From Anastrepha obliqua (lineage: Eukaryota; Arthropoda; Insecta; Diptera; Tephritidae): a stretch of 64,000 nt of DNA. The notes below the pieces were generated by a model. It saw nothing but the letters and a program-made list of their open reading frames with translations. It did no database searches and was not told where the DNA came from. Both the position numbers and the translations under genes were made by a program. The DNA lies in contig NC_072892.1 of assembly GCF_027943255.1 (NCBI RefSeq), positions 123,645,792-123,709,791 of the forward strand. Direction: 5' to 3'. The stretch's first letter is position 1, and each line of letters starts with the position of its first letter. Positions 11,155 through 21,560 of this stretch are shown piece after piece.

Positions 11155-11250
11155 AAAACATCCCTCCAACAACAGCAACAGCGACAACAACAAAAACAAA
11201 AAGAAATATATGCAGTAGCAGTTGCAACATTAACAACAACACCATTCATT
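11155..11250. repeat. CAA/CAG-rich simple sequence
   Basis: Interrupted trinucleotide run of CAA, CAG and ACA steps (for example caacaacagcaacagcgacaa). Such opa-like stretches are common in fly DNA. The 106-codon frame covering it (11148-11468) is a composition artefact as far as I can see. Confidence 0.7.
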
Positions 11251-11466
11251 CAATAAGCGCTCGGCGCTCCACAGCTTATTCACAAAAGCTGCAACGCCCT
11301 TGTCCTCCCATCGTCCCAGCAACCCAGCGTCCACTTGCCCCGGCCTCCAACGAACGGATGTCATACCTCGCAGTGACACAAATCCATCGCAATGAATTGG
11401 CCAAAGCGGACCTGAAGTTATGTAAACTTGCCACAATGTACAAGCTAAACGTGGATATGAGCTCGT

Positions 11467-11525
11467 GAATGCATACATACATACCTACATACACACATAC
11501 ATGCATACATACATATGTATATGCA
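11467..11525. repeat. CATA microsatellite
   Basis: Imperfect (CATA)n with CACA and CCTA variants, ending in catatgtatatgcat. It is a simple-sequence repeat with no other feature. Confidence 0.85.
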
Positions 11526-12055
11526 TTATGCCAGTTGCTGTTGCTGAAATGAAATCACTCACCGCAATGGACAGCGCACCAGATGAAAACTCCCAACAAC
11601 ATCGCCCCAACCCAAGCTCTACCCTTCCGTAGCTTGGCTCTTGGCGTTCATGATGTTCGCTGTGGCTGTTGTTGTTGTTGACACTGCTGTCTCACTGTTT
11701 GCAATTGACGTTGTTGTTTAATGCATTTTTGATGAGAAGCAAACAACAATGGGCAGCAACAACAACAATGCGGTATTCAAAATAGCTCGAAAGTGAAATG
11801 TGGAATTTGGAATGTGGAATGTAACGCTGCAAAAACGTGAGGTAGGAGTAGCACAGCTGCCATAGTTCATATAAATCTATGTGTATGTATATGTAGGCAT
11901 TTGTGTGTACGTACGTATCCCGTTCAACACAAATCCACTAGAAGTAAATAAATAATTGTAATTTGCCCGAAAAGTTTGTTGCTGACATTCAATATTTTGT
12001 TCAACTTTTTGGGAAAATATATTCATTCATATACCACCTTGTTCAAAAAGTCCCC
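11526..12055. other. spacer
   Basis: Contains scattered TTGTTG/CAACAA steps and no gene. A possible mariner-like end (ttcaaaaagtccccggtat, 12043-12061) lies at its right edge but has no partner that I can find. Confidence 0.4.
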
Positions 12056-12059
12056 GGTA

Positions 12060-12440
12060 TAAGTTCATCGTCACTATTCACAGCACTACCGCTCACTGCG
12101 AGCCTTGTAGCTTCCTCTACAATTCTTCTCCATGCATCTCGAGCCATAGCCAGACTACGTTAGTTGGTCACTCCTATGCTTCTTAGATTGTCCTCAACTT
12201 TGTCTCACCATCGCTTCCGCGGCTGTCCTCTTCGCTTTTCACTAAGCATGCGTGAATCTAGAATTTCTTTCATCTATCATTCTCCAAACGAACGTCGGAT
12301 GCGCTGCTATTTGGAAAATTGCAAAACCTTTAGCCCTTTTAGGAATTCCTCTGGCTCGCTGTTATATCTGATGCGATAGAGCCCATGGTCTCTTCTTACT
12401 GGACCCAGTATTCTTCTCATTATTCTTCTTTCCTATATCC
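12060..12440 (-). pseudogene. non-LTR retrotransposon C-terminal fragment
   Basis: Minus-strand reading from 12430 gives RRIMRRILGPVRRDHGLYRIRYN, which I recognise as the region after the RT palm. After a gap follow RRGQPRKRWSDKVEDNLRSIG and MARDAWRRIVEEA. The pattern ...RRGRPR.RW.D.V..DL......A.DR..WR..VE.A is the standard C-terminus of many RT-only LINEs. No RT palm remains. One or more frame breaks occur. It is a 5'-truncated dead copy. Confidence 0.75.
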
Positions 12441-12465
12441 TTAATTGTGTAATTGTATCAGTGTT

Positions 12466-13541
12466 TTATATATTTTGATTTTCATTTCCCGAAATATATT
12501 CAGTGACTTCAAAAAAATAAGTGTATTCCTCGATACTGATTTTATCGCCATTAAAGTACTCCCCATCAAATCCGACGCACTCATGCCAGCGTTTGGTGCA
12601 GCTCTCGAAACATTTCTGGAACTCTATTTTCAGTATAGCCATCACAGCCGTCTTCGACTTTTCCATTACTTCTACTTTCGGATGTTAAAACGCGTTCCCG
12701 AGGAGGTTTTTTGAATCGATCAAAGAGAAAAAACCCCTCAGTGAACCATATTAGCAAAATTCGATGGCTGTTGAATGTTGGATGGTATTAATTTCATTTT
12801 TGGTCAAAAATTCACGGATATTAATGGCAATGTACGACGGCGAGTTATCAGTGTGCAAAACGAGTTGGTTGGCATAAATATTTTCTTTCTTGGTGAATAG
12901 CTTCACGTTAACGTCTGGCAGGGCACAAATAATATTCCCTATTAAATGTCTGACCTTTTGGAAAAAATGCGAAGCGTATAATATCATTGTAGTACATAAG
13001 AACTGTGAGCTTCGCCTTCTTTTTTACATGAAAACGACGTGTCTTGGCTTATTTTGAGCTCCCCACTCACTCGCCTGATGCCTGAATTTCGTGACGACGT
13101 TTCGAAAATCCACGTCTGCGTTTGATGAATTTTGGGTCAGATTCAGCCTGGAAATCATGTCTTTGGCGATATGAACTCGGCCCGATTTTTGTTTGAAATT
13201 CAGGTCCTTTGGAACCAACTTTTAAAACCCAAAATCTTAACCACAGTGCCCTTAACGAATACATAAGCAAAGTTCGAATCATCTGCCATTTTTTCATGGT
13301 TAAATTGCGATTACTGAGCAACTTTTCTTTCCTTTTATTGATGTGTTCGATGTCGAAGACCTGTCACTACTTGCGTGACAATCGATGGACTCACAACCTA
13401 TTCTAAAGCCTTCATGCCACTCGTAAATCACTGAGTATCATTATCGAAAGACTTTCCCAACATTTCTAAGGCTTTTGCACCATTCAATCCAATTTTAACG
13501 CAAAATTGAATACAAACTCGTTGCTGCTAATTCAGATCCAT
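12466..13541 (-). pseudogene. mariner transposase pseudogene
   Basis: The reading starts at an ATG at 13541 with MDLN and QRVCIQFCVK, the mariner N-terminal helix-turn-helix. It continues through many frameshifts and stops to VLHTDNSPSYIAINIREFL (second catalytic Asp region) near 12860. It ends with FQKCFESCTKRWHECVGFDG and EYFNGDKISIEE, the typical mariner C-terminus. The first Asp motif and the SPDLAPSD motif are lost. The total span of about 1.08 kb equals a full mariner CDS, so this is an old complete insertion, not a truncation. Confidence 0.75.
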
Positions 13542-14084
13542 TTTTAAAATTGTAGAAAATCGAAGACACGTGCAGAGGTAGATTTACTCAAGCTGACGTA
13601 ACTTTTGCAAATGTCTAGCAATGGGAATAACGTTTTAGTTGTAATGTTAACCACAGATGTAGCAACTTAACTAGAAAAATATAGAACTAAATTCATTTGA
13701 CTTCGAGAGTCACCGGTTGTTCGGGTAAATTTTTGATGGTTTTTGAGGTCGTACATACAAACAAAAACAAGTGTACTCATGTGAATGCAAAAGAAAATAC
13801 ATAATTATATAGACAAATTTTGCTTTGGCCCAATAAACTTGCAAAGTGTATGGAATTTCGTAATTTTTGTAATTTGAAATGTTTTATTTCGACCCTGATA
13901 AAGCAAGCGAATCCGTTAGACTTCCAGTAAATAAGAAGGTTAGAAATCTGGATTTGGCGTTAAACTATTTATTTTATTTATTAAACCAACGAATGTAATA
14001 AATTTTTACAGGCTAAGTAGACATATTTTACGGTTAATAGGCGTTAAAAAAAGGACAAATAAAAGATTTATATATCTAAAAATT
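13542..14084. other. AT-rich spacer
   Basis: No recognisable feature. The right part (13960-14080) is very AT-rich. Confidence 0.4.
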
Positions 14085-14874
14085 TCAACAGCCGATCTTT
14101 TGAACATGAAAAACGTCTCTCAATAAATTTAGAAATTTTATTAAACTTATTACAGGCTCTAGTAATAGGAGTATCTCGAGTATAGAGACATTTTGATAGA
14201 TCAACATGGAAAAACTCCGAACTACGAAGAGCTCAGGAAGGAGTATTACAGAAAGCACGGGACAGTCAACCAAATCTTTGATCAAATCGAAAATTATTAA
14301 TTTAAAGCTACTCAATAAGCATAGTGCTTCATAGGTAGTGAAAGGATCCGAAAGGATCCGCAACACGAAGTGTAAGAATGCTTTCTGCATTCGCTCAATT
14401 CTAGCAGGATGGCAGTTCAAAACGGAGACCAGATGCCAGATGCATATTCAAGTTTCGAACGTGCAAGCGCCGTATACAAAAGCTTCAGTATTTAAGAGTA
14501 GGAGAAAATGTAGCTTTGACGCCTTACAAAAGCAAGCATGGCGTAGGAATTGATGATAATAAAATTGATGGGCTATAGACAATTATTGATACATCAGTGT
14601 CTAAAATTATCTAAATCAGTTTGCATCAATTCAGGTTCGAGAAAGCGATTGATTGCCGAATAAATTGTTAACATCTTGTACATAAAGCAGGAATCTTTCT
14701 GACGATAAGCAAGAGTAAATATTTTTGATAAATAAAACCAAAAAAGGCGGGCCCAGAATATTATTTTGTGGAACCCCAGCAAGCAACGAATATCTAACAG
14801 TGACGAAGATTCAGGAAGTAAGACGTGATTCAACTCAAAACGCAGGACACCAATGATAATGCGATTGCGGGCCA
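14085..14874 (-). pseudogene. Jockey-type LINE reverse transcriptase relic
   Basis: On minus, 14780-14600 reads VPQNNILGP, then CLSSERFLLYVQDVNNLF and DLDNF. This matches the RT core VPQGS.LGP...YADD.KLF with the catalytic YADD changed to YVQD. Further down, 14420-14300 reads RIERMQKAFLHFVLR and YEALCLL, followed by a VDCP-like block, the C-terminal part of Jockey-clade RTs. The interval between the two blocks is shortened and frameshifted. It cannot encode an active RT. Confidence 0.75.
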
Positions 14875-15528
14875 CTATGCCTCGATTTTTCGGTATTTTC
14901 GGTATTTCTGTCTTTTGGTGGCAGCTGACAATGCGGTTGGTCTTTTGAGGGTGAAGTTAGGTAGTACCTCCTTCGCCCACTCTATTGACTTGCTTACCGC
15001 CTTCGTCAGCTCCTCCGTTGTTGGTGGTGTTTCGTGTAGCCTTTTGAGTATCTTGACGGCATTACGCCTCTCCAAGTACCCTGCTTTGGTTGGATCAGTG
15101 ATCCTTACAGTCGGCCATCTTCCGGCGAGGGCACTGGTCTCGGTGCTACCTGCGGCAGTATCTTCCCCAGTTCTCCGCATAGCCACAGGATGTCGACTAT
15201 TTGGTTTGGTTCCGACGACTGCCGCAGGAGGTGCCGATGTACTGGGGCTAGGCTTAACCTTAGTACTAGTGCCAGCGCTTGCCGCCCGTCCACTCTGACT
15301 ATGTTTGGCTTCAGTCGTCGTGGTGGCAGATTGAGAGCTCGTTTTAAACGCTGTTCGCTTCTCCGAGCTTGCTGCCCCTTCTGGTTTGTTTATTTGTTTT
15401 GATTTTTGTTTTTTGTTGTTGTTGTTTGATGATGCGTTCATAGTTGGTCTCATGAGTGTTGGAGAAGATATGTCCACCTGTGCATAGCTCCGAACTACAC
15501 AGGCAAGGCTAATTATTACGGAGGGCAC
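14875..15528 (-). CDS. ORF1-like protein of a LINE (LOA/Jockey-like), open 217 codons
   Basis: This is one of the few long clean frames here. It is low-complexity and basic at the N-terminus (Asn, Lys, Gln, Ser and Thr runs, residues 30-90) and Pro/Ala-rich in the middle (90-115). It ends in a helical region (residues 150-200) with YLERRNAVKILKRLHE, TEELTKAVSKSIEWAKEVLP and AATKRQKYRK. This resembles the N-terminal part of ORF1 (nucleic-acid-binding, gag-like) proteins of LOA-group LINEs, where a KRQRS-like motif follows. The zinc knuckles that should come next are missing: the frame stops where the unrelated Jockey RT relic begins. The leader at 15529-15815 precedes it. A host gene cannot be excluded, but the leader and setting favour a LINE. 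Confidence 0.55.
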   Translation of the reverse strand: MPSVIISLACVVRSYAQVDISSPTLMRPTMNASSNNNNKKQKSKQINKPEGAASSEKRTAFKTSSQSATTTTEAKHSQSGRAASAGTSTKVKPSPSTSAPPAAVVGTKPNSRHPVAMRRTGEDTAAGSTETSALAGRWPTVRITDPTKAGYLERRNAVKILKRLHETPPTTEELTKAVSKSIEWAKEVLPNFTLKRPTALSAATKRQKYRKYRKIEA

Positions 15529-15815
15529 CAGGTATCCGTAAGCTCACGTTAACGACTGGGCTATATTTGAGAAGGGCCCCCTGCCAGGCTGATCCTCGGC
15601 ACGGGCCGCATGACACCTTGATCCGGCCCTTTACCTCACACCATAGTAAGACTCCATTTACAAATGGAGTAACGAACACTTGTCCGTGAAGTCTTGCCTT
15701 AGCTAGCTACCTCTTAACTGTGTGCAGAGTGAGAACTGTGGTACCTATTACCAGTCGGCACCCTCGGGGAGGGTTCAGTGTAGAGATTTTGCCAACCCCG
15801 GTACCCTGTTTGGAA
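15529..15815 (-). mobile_element. probable 5' leader of the ORF1-bearing LINE
   Basis: A GC-richer stretch directly upstream of the ORF1-like frame, including on the minus strand a gccgaggatcagcctggcag block and a tagcccagtcgtta block. I recall leaders of this style from LOA-type elements in flies. If the reading is right, this is a 5'-complete but 3'-deleted LINE. The left limit at 15815 is approximate. Confidence 0.4.
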
Positions 15816-15944
15816 TGCAGCAATACAATCATCCAAAAAAAAGCTAAATTAGACACTGTCGAGCGAGGGATGCGAAAAGAAGCGTTGCTGCTCCGGACAT
15901 ACCATATTCTTGACAGCAAAAAAGCTGCCAAAGAAAGAGCTGGT

Positions 15945-16210
15945 CAAGGTTCTCCTCCTATTTGTGGCATCCGTCTTGATGTTGTTGCACAGATGGACAG
16001 ATCTATAGTTTTAAGCCGTCCCTGTAGGGCTAATATTTATTATGAGGAGCTTTTTCGTGGCAGAAATACACTCGGAGGCTTGCCATTGCCTGCCGAAGGG
16101 AGATCACTGTTTGAAAAAACTACTTCTTTCATTTCGGCGTTTCATGCACGGAGATTCGAATCTACGCACTTCCAAATGGTAGTCATGCACTAACCACTCG
16201 GCTGCGGCGC
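15945..16210 (-). mobile_element. tRNA-headed SINE, old full-length copy
   Basis: On minus it begins at 16210 with GCGCCGCAGCCGAGTGG (A-box-like) and has AGATTCGAATCTCC (B-box-like) 45 bases on. Then comes the body shared with 61263-61577: a gcaatggcaag block, tgtatttctgcca, gctcctcataat, and the 3' ggaggagaacc end. The RNA polymerase III boxes are recognisable but the body has many substitutions. The covering plus frame (15720-16193) is incidental. Confidence 0.75.
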
Positions 16211-18525
16211 CCACCGTATAATTTGTATTACCACTCTTAAAAGTAGATGAAATGAAAGTCAATTTCCAGGCATCAATCAAAGTATTTATTCTGGCAATAT
16301 TATTTTTAATATGATTAATGATTGTTACTGTCCAGGCTCCTATGAACCATCCCCGTCCAAGAAATTTGTTGAACAGTAATAAAAGAGGGCAGACAATCGC
16401 AGAGTAGTTTCCAAAAGATACGAAGAAAGTTTCATTATAAAAAACAACGTAAGAAATACTTGAGACAGACACCTATAAACAAAGATTTAAGTTCTCTGGA
16501 AAAAGTAATAATATTTATAACTTTTAGTAATGGGGTTTGATAACTAAACTATTTTTGAAATAAGCTTTCTCAAATGCAATCTAATAATGGATAGCGCTTA
16601 TTAGTTCTAACATTTGAAGAAGATAACAAGTAAATTAAAGTATCGATTACTTAGTTAAATTTTTCATATTTTCATTTTAATACTTGTTTTTGCCCCGCGC
16701 ATGCTTTAAACTATTTAATCTCAAACTGCTGTGGTCAGCTGGGTGCATCATTACATTCAAATATTATACTCTTGATTACCATGTTACGCCTACAAAATAC
16801 AAATACCAGACTTTGTTTACAAAGCTGTAAAATAATTATTGTTTACTGTCTGAGCATTGGAGTGACAAAGTACTTATGTACATAAATGGCTTTAAATACG
16901 AATACGAAATAATTAAATCGCTTGCCATGAGTTGAAATTTATCAACTTAAACATGAAAGTTTTAAACTTCTTAAGGTCAGACAAGGCAATAAGCAATGAC
17001 GTAGTCGAGGCGAGGATTGCAGAGGGCATCTTAGCAACATTACTTTGAGTTTCCGTAACTCGTAACTCGTGATAAGATTTCTTGATAAATTTGGCATTCA
17101 TTTTCATTAGGTGTGGTTTTTAGTACACGATTAAATTAGGAAATCAGAAAAGTATTAAGCAAAAGGCAACCGAAGTCTTCCAGCGAGCCATTTAAAATTT
17201 ATGGTTTGGTGTTTAAAGATGGCCGAAATACGGAGCAGTTGCAGCCAACATTTTAAAGGGATTATCTTTAAAAAATAAATGTCATGAATGGTTTTACACA
17301 AAAATGAAAAATGCTACTCAACAAATTTGAGTTGTTGTTGTTTTGTTTCAATTTAAAGTCCGATACCTTTAAATTGATCATCCTTTATAATATTACACTA
17401 ATCTGCACCAATCGCATGCAGTTACTTTTGCTTGGGAAATTCTCTTGTTATCCGGAAGTTGAAATTCAATGTCCACTTGCAAAATAATTAGCAAAGCGTT
17501 AAGACCTAGACGAAGTGTAGCACATAGCTGCTTACCTTTTCCAAAGACTACTTAGTACATTACCTCCCATTTAATTCTTTACTTCTTTTTTTTTAATATT
17601 GAGTGCCGCATCCATCGAGCAGTCCACTAATAAAACTTGTATCTACTTGATTTTTGGCTATCATAAAACCAACGCATTACTGCACTTCCATCCCTATCTG
17701 CACAAAGAAAATACAAAAAAACAGTTATTTATATGTTCGTTTTCCGACTGCATTTGTGACTTCCAGTTTAAAAATGGCCCAAAGTACATAAAGATAAATA
17801 TTCAAAAGCAGTGGTGCACCTCAACGTTATTACCTCAAAAGTCATTTATATTTATTAGCAGACGTCCGAAAATTGTAAATGTGAAACTACCAAATGCGGC
17901 AAATGTGAGTTTGTGAATGCACAAAATCGTGCAGCTTTGAGCGTTTGTGTGTGCAACTGCACGAACAGTAGATATGAAAAAGATGACCAGAGTAACCAAA
18001 ACTATACGTCAATGCAAGGATGACTGAAAGTGTCCGGAAGGCGTAGGACTTCCGTTTTCGTGCAAGAGTTAAAGTCTAATTTTGAAAAAAATACCAAAAA
18101 TAGTTATATTATTTTTTAGAATATGCGAGAATTCAAAACTTTCTGCTAAGACCAGCTTAACCCCAAACTATAGTTCAGGGTGCATATGGTAGTTGAGGAC
18201 AAGTTGAGAGTAAATCTAGTTCGAACTCGCATTAAATAAATAAATCCCTAATAGAACCAGTCGGAATCAGCCAGATTCAGAGGGATTGAAGCAAAACTAC
18301 ATTCAAACGTTGGAAAAAAATATCAGCAGTACTAAAGAAAATAGCAGGAGAGAAGGAATTTTATGGAATATTTGGATGGAATGAAATATTTCAAAATTAC
18401 CATAAAATTTCTTTAAAAACTTAGATTCTACGCCATGTCGCACCAAGAACGAGTACCGGGCTTTGGGGAAACAAGTACCGTTGCTGAATGCCAAAATAAA
18501 TACCTTTTGTAAAAAATTAAAAAAA
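16211..18525. other. AT-rich spacer
   Basis: About 2.3 kb with no domain that I recognise. A 105-codon frame at 17599-17916 has no features. The texture suggests unique intergenic or intronic DNA. Confidence 0.45.
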
Positions 18526-19838
18526 ATGTTTGCCCAAACAATTTTTTTCTTATAGCCTTGTGTACTCCGCTCGGGAGCATAGGACCTCGACAAGACTCTT
18601 CCATCGTACACGGTGGTGGGCTGTTGGTTTTGCGTCGTCCCATGTTATATCGGAGTCTGCTATTTCATGCAACATCGACATTATCCATTTTTTTTTGGCT
18701 GACCGCGACCTTTGCTCCTTTGCAGGTTCCAGTCCAGTGCCATTCTTGTGATGCTATCTGGTGGTTTTCTAATCGTGTGACCTATCCATCGCCACATTCT
18801 GCGTTTGATTTTCCCTATGATGGGTTCCTCATTCATTGGTCTCCACAGCGTGATGTTGCTGATGGAATTGTTGTTCTTAAAATTATATATCAGTGCAACC
18901 TTGAACCAAGTTTACTTCTAACAACCATATTAAGATTTATACGCTCCTCATCTGTTCTACTCCACTACCGCATTGCTGCTGTTGGTACTCAGCCAGAATA
19001 ATCTACAGATGATGCGGTGGCATTTGTTGATGAAAGCCCTTGTGTTAAAGGTATTGAAGACCAGGCATGTTTCACTTCAGTACAACTGTACATACTTCAT
19101 ACATGAGCTGAATATTCGCAGTTTAGTGCGCTTAGAGATTAACGAAATCGCCCGAATGCCGTCTTTGCTTTCTTTAGCCTTCAGTAGACATCTTCATCTG
19201 CTCCGCCGTCTGTTGTGATAGTGCAGCCGAGGTAGCAGAAGCTTTCGACAAATTTCACCTGGCACCCGTCAACTATTTTAGGCCTTTCTATACTGTGGTT
19301 GACTCTTACAGCCATGGTCTTGGCGATGTTGACCTCCAGTCCGACAGTGCGTGCCAGCGCGACTAGTCAGTCCGTCTTCGCTTGCATGTCAGTGAGTTTG
19401 TGAAAGAGAAGTCTGATTTTATCGCCGAAGTCCAGATCCTCAAGATGTCTGGGGAAGCTCCATACGATGCCTCTTTTGTGCAGGGTCAATTGCCTCATAA
19501 CGTCGTCTATGACGAGAGCGAAGAGAAGGGGCGACAGGGGGCAACCTTGCCTTACGACTGCGTTGGTGGTGAATGGGTTGCTGATGTTGCCGTTGTGGAG
19601 CACTACTAGTTCGGGGTTCTCCTACAGGGCTCTGATGAGGCAGATTATCCCTTTCTACTCAACGCCAGTCATATTGAGTCTGGTTTGGTTGTGTCGAACG
19701 CCTTCTTGAAGTCGACGAACAGCATGTGAAGCGAGGACCGTCCCTCCATTGATTTGTCTACTATGGTGCGAAGAGTGTTGGCTTGGTCAGTAAGGGCGTC
19801 CCTTAAGGAGCGTTCGATACAGTGGAGTCTGCCTTGTA
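18526..19838 (-). pseudogene. LINE reverse transcriptase, C-terminal part (interrupted by a mariner)
   Basis: Minus reading from 19838 gives LFVDFKKAFDT (RT motif A), then VVRQGCPLSPLLFALVIDDVM and LEDLDFGDKIRLLFHKLTDMQ, where the catalytic LDFADD is changed to LDFGDK. Next come ERPKIVDG-like and CYLGCTITTDGG blocks, RRMWRWIGHTIRKP, and a C-terminal W..LVEALCS-like end near 18560. Domains are in the correct order but carry several frameshifts. The N-terminal RT continues beyond the mariner at 21154-21405. The catalytic change and stops mean it is dead. I do not assign a clade; the LEDLDFADD style is RTE/CR1-neighbour-like. Confidence 0.8.
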
Positions 19839-19893
19839 CAGGGTGGCTGATGAAAGCCGCTACCAAAAAAAAAATTGAATAACTTTTTTTCTT
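19839..19893 (+). repeat. left terminal inverted repeat of the DD41D mariner
   Basis: Starts CAGGGTGGCTGATGAA. It pairs imperfectly with 21097-21151; the outer 16 bases are identical between the ends. The left repeat has an AAAGCCGCTACC block with an A-run where the right end has TTTTGCTACATT. The divergence between the two ends could affect transposase binding. Confidence 0.85.
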
Positions 19894-19953
19894 TTTAAGT
19901 TATCTGTTCCATTTTTGTTTTAATTTGCAGATTGATCTTTCAAATTTATTAAA

Positions 19954-21036
19954 ATGGATAACTGGGACACGCAAACAAGAATTTGGATAGTCTGCCGCTA
20001 TCACGCACTGGAGTCCGTAGTTTTGGTACAAAGAGAGTACAGGCGGATGTTTGGCGGCGATCCCCCGAGCAGATGGACCATAATGAGACTGGTGAATAAT
20101 TTTGCTGAGCAAGGAACAGTCGCAAGAAGGCCTTATCATCGAAACCCACCAGTTCGGACGGAGGAAACGATCGCTGCTGTAGCTGCAGCTATACAAAGCA
20201 ATCCAAGGGTTTCAACAAGAAGCTTATCTGCTCAACTTGGTGTCAGCCGACAGTCTTTGCAAACAATAATGCACAAAGATTTAGACTTATTTCCCTACAA
20301 AATTCAAATGGTTAACAAACTGAATGCAGCAGACTTGCCGATTCGCTTGGAATTTTGCCAGAAGATCCTGCAAATGGTGGAAGAAGACCAAAACATGTTA
20401 AACTGCCTTTTCATGTCTGATGAGGCCCATTTCGATTTAAACGGCAATGTGAACAAACAAAATTGTCGAATATGGAGTACTTCTAACCCACAGATACTCC
20501 ACGAGACGGAATTGCATCCTCTTCGCGTGACAGTGTGGTGTGCGGTTTCTTCACGCTGTATTGTCGGGCCTTATTTTTTTGAAGAAAATGGTCACACCGT
20601 TACGGTTACTGGAGACCGTTATTTGAAAATGCTGAAAGAATTTTTCTATCTAGAACTACGCCGAAAGAGAATTCCTTTCAACTCTGTGTGGTTTCAACAA
20701 GATGGGGCAACGTCTCACATAGCCCAGACTGTTATGACAGAGTTGCGACGAAAATTTCCCAATAAACTGATTTCAAGAAACTCCGAATTTCGTTGGCGCC
20801 CCAGGTCGCCTGACCTTACTGCACCTGACTTTTTCTTGTGGGGTTTATGTGAACAAGAAGTTTATAAAACAAAGCCAACAAATTTGGATGAACTAAAACA
20901 ATCCATTCGGGCAACAATTGCGGCTATTCCTGTCGCAACTCTCAAAGCAGCAATGAACAACTTTTTACTAAGATGCCGCACTTGTGTCAACGAGCATGGG
21001 GGGCATTTAAATTCAATTATTTTTAAAACTAGTTAA
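19954..21036 (+). CDS. DD41D mariner transposase, intact 360 aa
   Basis: This cut-and-paste transposase would bind the terminal repeats, excise the element and reinsert it at TA in the nucleus. Residues 1-110 form two helix-turn-helix units, with a DUF4817-like PSRWTIMRLVNNF at 38-50 and RSLSAQLGVSRQSLQ at 89-103. The catalytic DDE/D domain has D156 (FMSDEAHFDLNG), D250 (VWFQQDGATSH) and D292 (RSPDLTAPDFFLWG), with exactly 41 residues between the last two. The length fits the family. The start was chosen because it is the first ATG, 115 bp inside the left end, and gives the complete N-terminus. R282 and A290 differ from the usual P in WPPRSPDLTP, so activity is likely but not certain. A second copy (35822-36775) differs at 9 of 317 residues. 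Confidence 0.9.
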   Translation: MDNWDTQTRIWIVCRYHALESVVLVQREYRRMFGGDPPSRWTIMRLVNNFAEQGTVARRPYHRNPPVRTEETIAAVAAAIQSNPRVSTRSLSAQLGVSRQSLQTIMHKDLDLFPYKIQMVNKLNAADLPIRLEFCQKILQMVEEDQNMLNCLFMSDEAHFDLNGNVNKQNCRIWSTSNPQILHETELHPLRVTVWCAVSSRCIVGPYFFEENGHTVTVTGDRYLKMLKEFFYLELRRKRIPFNSVWFQQDGATSHIAQTVMTELRRKFPNKLISRNSEFRWRPRSPDLTAPDFFLWGLCEQEVYKTKPTNLDELKQSIRATIAAIPVATLKAAMNNFLLRCRTCVNEHGGHLNSIIFKTS

Positions 21037-21096
21037 GCTACATTTAATAAAATTTAATGACCTTCAACTTAAAAAAAAAATAAATGAATTCCATAC

Positions 21097-21151
21097 ACTA
21101 AAAAAAAGTTATTTGAGTTTCTTAATGTAGCAAAATTCATCAGCCACCCTG
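21097..21151 (-). repeat. right terminal inverted repeat of the DD41D mariner
   Basis: The reverse complement starts CAGGGTGGCTGATGAA and continues TTTTGCTACATTAAG. It is nearly identical to the end of the second copy at 35709-35763. The TA target duplication follows at 21152-21153. Confidence 0.85.
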
Positions 21152-21153
21152 TA

Positions 21154-21405
21154 TGATCGCAGCTAGAGTTTTGTAGATGGCGTTCGGCTGGATTGATCCT
21201 TGCAAGTTGTCGCATTCGCGCAAATCGCCTTTCCTGGGTAGCTTCATTGTCTCAGACGGTGGTGATGTGGGGATGCAGAATTTCCGTTGAAATTCGAGGG
21301 TCGGCAATCAGTAGTTCTGACTGTATGCCATCATCGCCCGCGGCTTTGTTGAGCTTCAGCTTTTTGATTGCATCCTTGATCTTCGCTAGACTGGGACAGG
21401 ATTTT
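21154..21405 (-). pseudogene. LINE reverse transcriptase, N-terminal part (other side of the mariner)
   Basis: On minus, 21380-21300 reads AIKKLKLNKAAGDDGIQSELL, the RT N-terminal block, followed by ARINPAERHLQNSSCDHTG up to the insertion point. It continues directly into 19838 once the mariner is removed. The endonuclease domain is missing; instead a mariner-like end sequence starts at 21407. So the LINE was 5'-truncated or cut before the mariner entered. Confidence 0.75.
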
Positions 21406-21406
21406 G

Positions 21407-21478
21407 CTGCTGGTTGTTATGCCCCTAAACAGGCAAGTAGGTTTATTTTTGCACGGACTTTTCAAACGACCCTCGTAT
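21407..21478 (-). mobile_element. isolated mariner-like terminal repeat
   Basis: On minus the sequence begins cgagggtcgtttgaaaagtccgtgc, preceded by TA. It matches the element end at 2645-2680 and 4285-4320. Only the outer 70 bp or so are present, with no transposase. It abuts the LINE fragment and is probably a solo remnant of a deleted mariner. Confidence 0.6.
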
Positions 21479-21560
21479 AATATTTGGAGATATTTACTGC
21501 ATATGCGCTACGTATAAAAACAATATTCATGTAAATGACCGCAAGTAGCGTCCATACATA

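Larger units (their letters stand above)
19839..21151 (+). mobile_element. complete DD41D (rosa-like) mariner element
   Basis: A 1,313-bp element with terminal inverted repeats beginning CAGGGTGGCTGATGAA at both ends and imperfect for about 55 bp (shared GCTAC and AATAACTTTTTTT blocks). It is bounded by TA on both sides (19837-19838 and 21152-21153), the Tc1/mariner target duplication. It interrupts a LINE RT whose frame resumes on the far side. The single ORF is intact. The spacing of catalytic residues is DD41D, which I recall as diagnostic of the rosa mariner group described from Ceratitis rosa and other tephritids. It is structurally autonomous. Confidence 0.9.

Noticed and set aside
14825..15298. 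157-codon plus frame, Leu/Val-rich
   Set aside because: It is the antisense shadow of the ORF1-like frame at 14875-15528.
15720..16193. 157-codon plus frame
   Set aside because: Its right half is the complement of a SINE; the openness is incidental.
16154..16210. tRNA gene on minus
   Set aside because: Same SINE head as at 61577; the cloverleaf is not closed and the SINE body follows.
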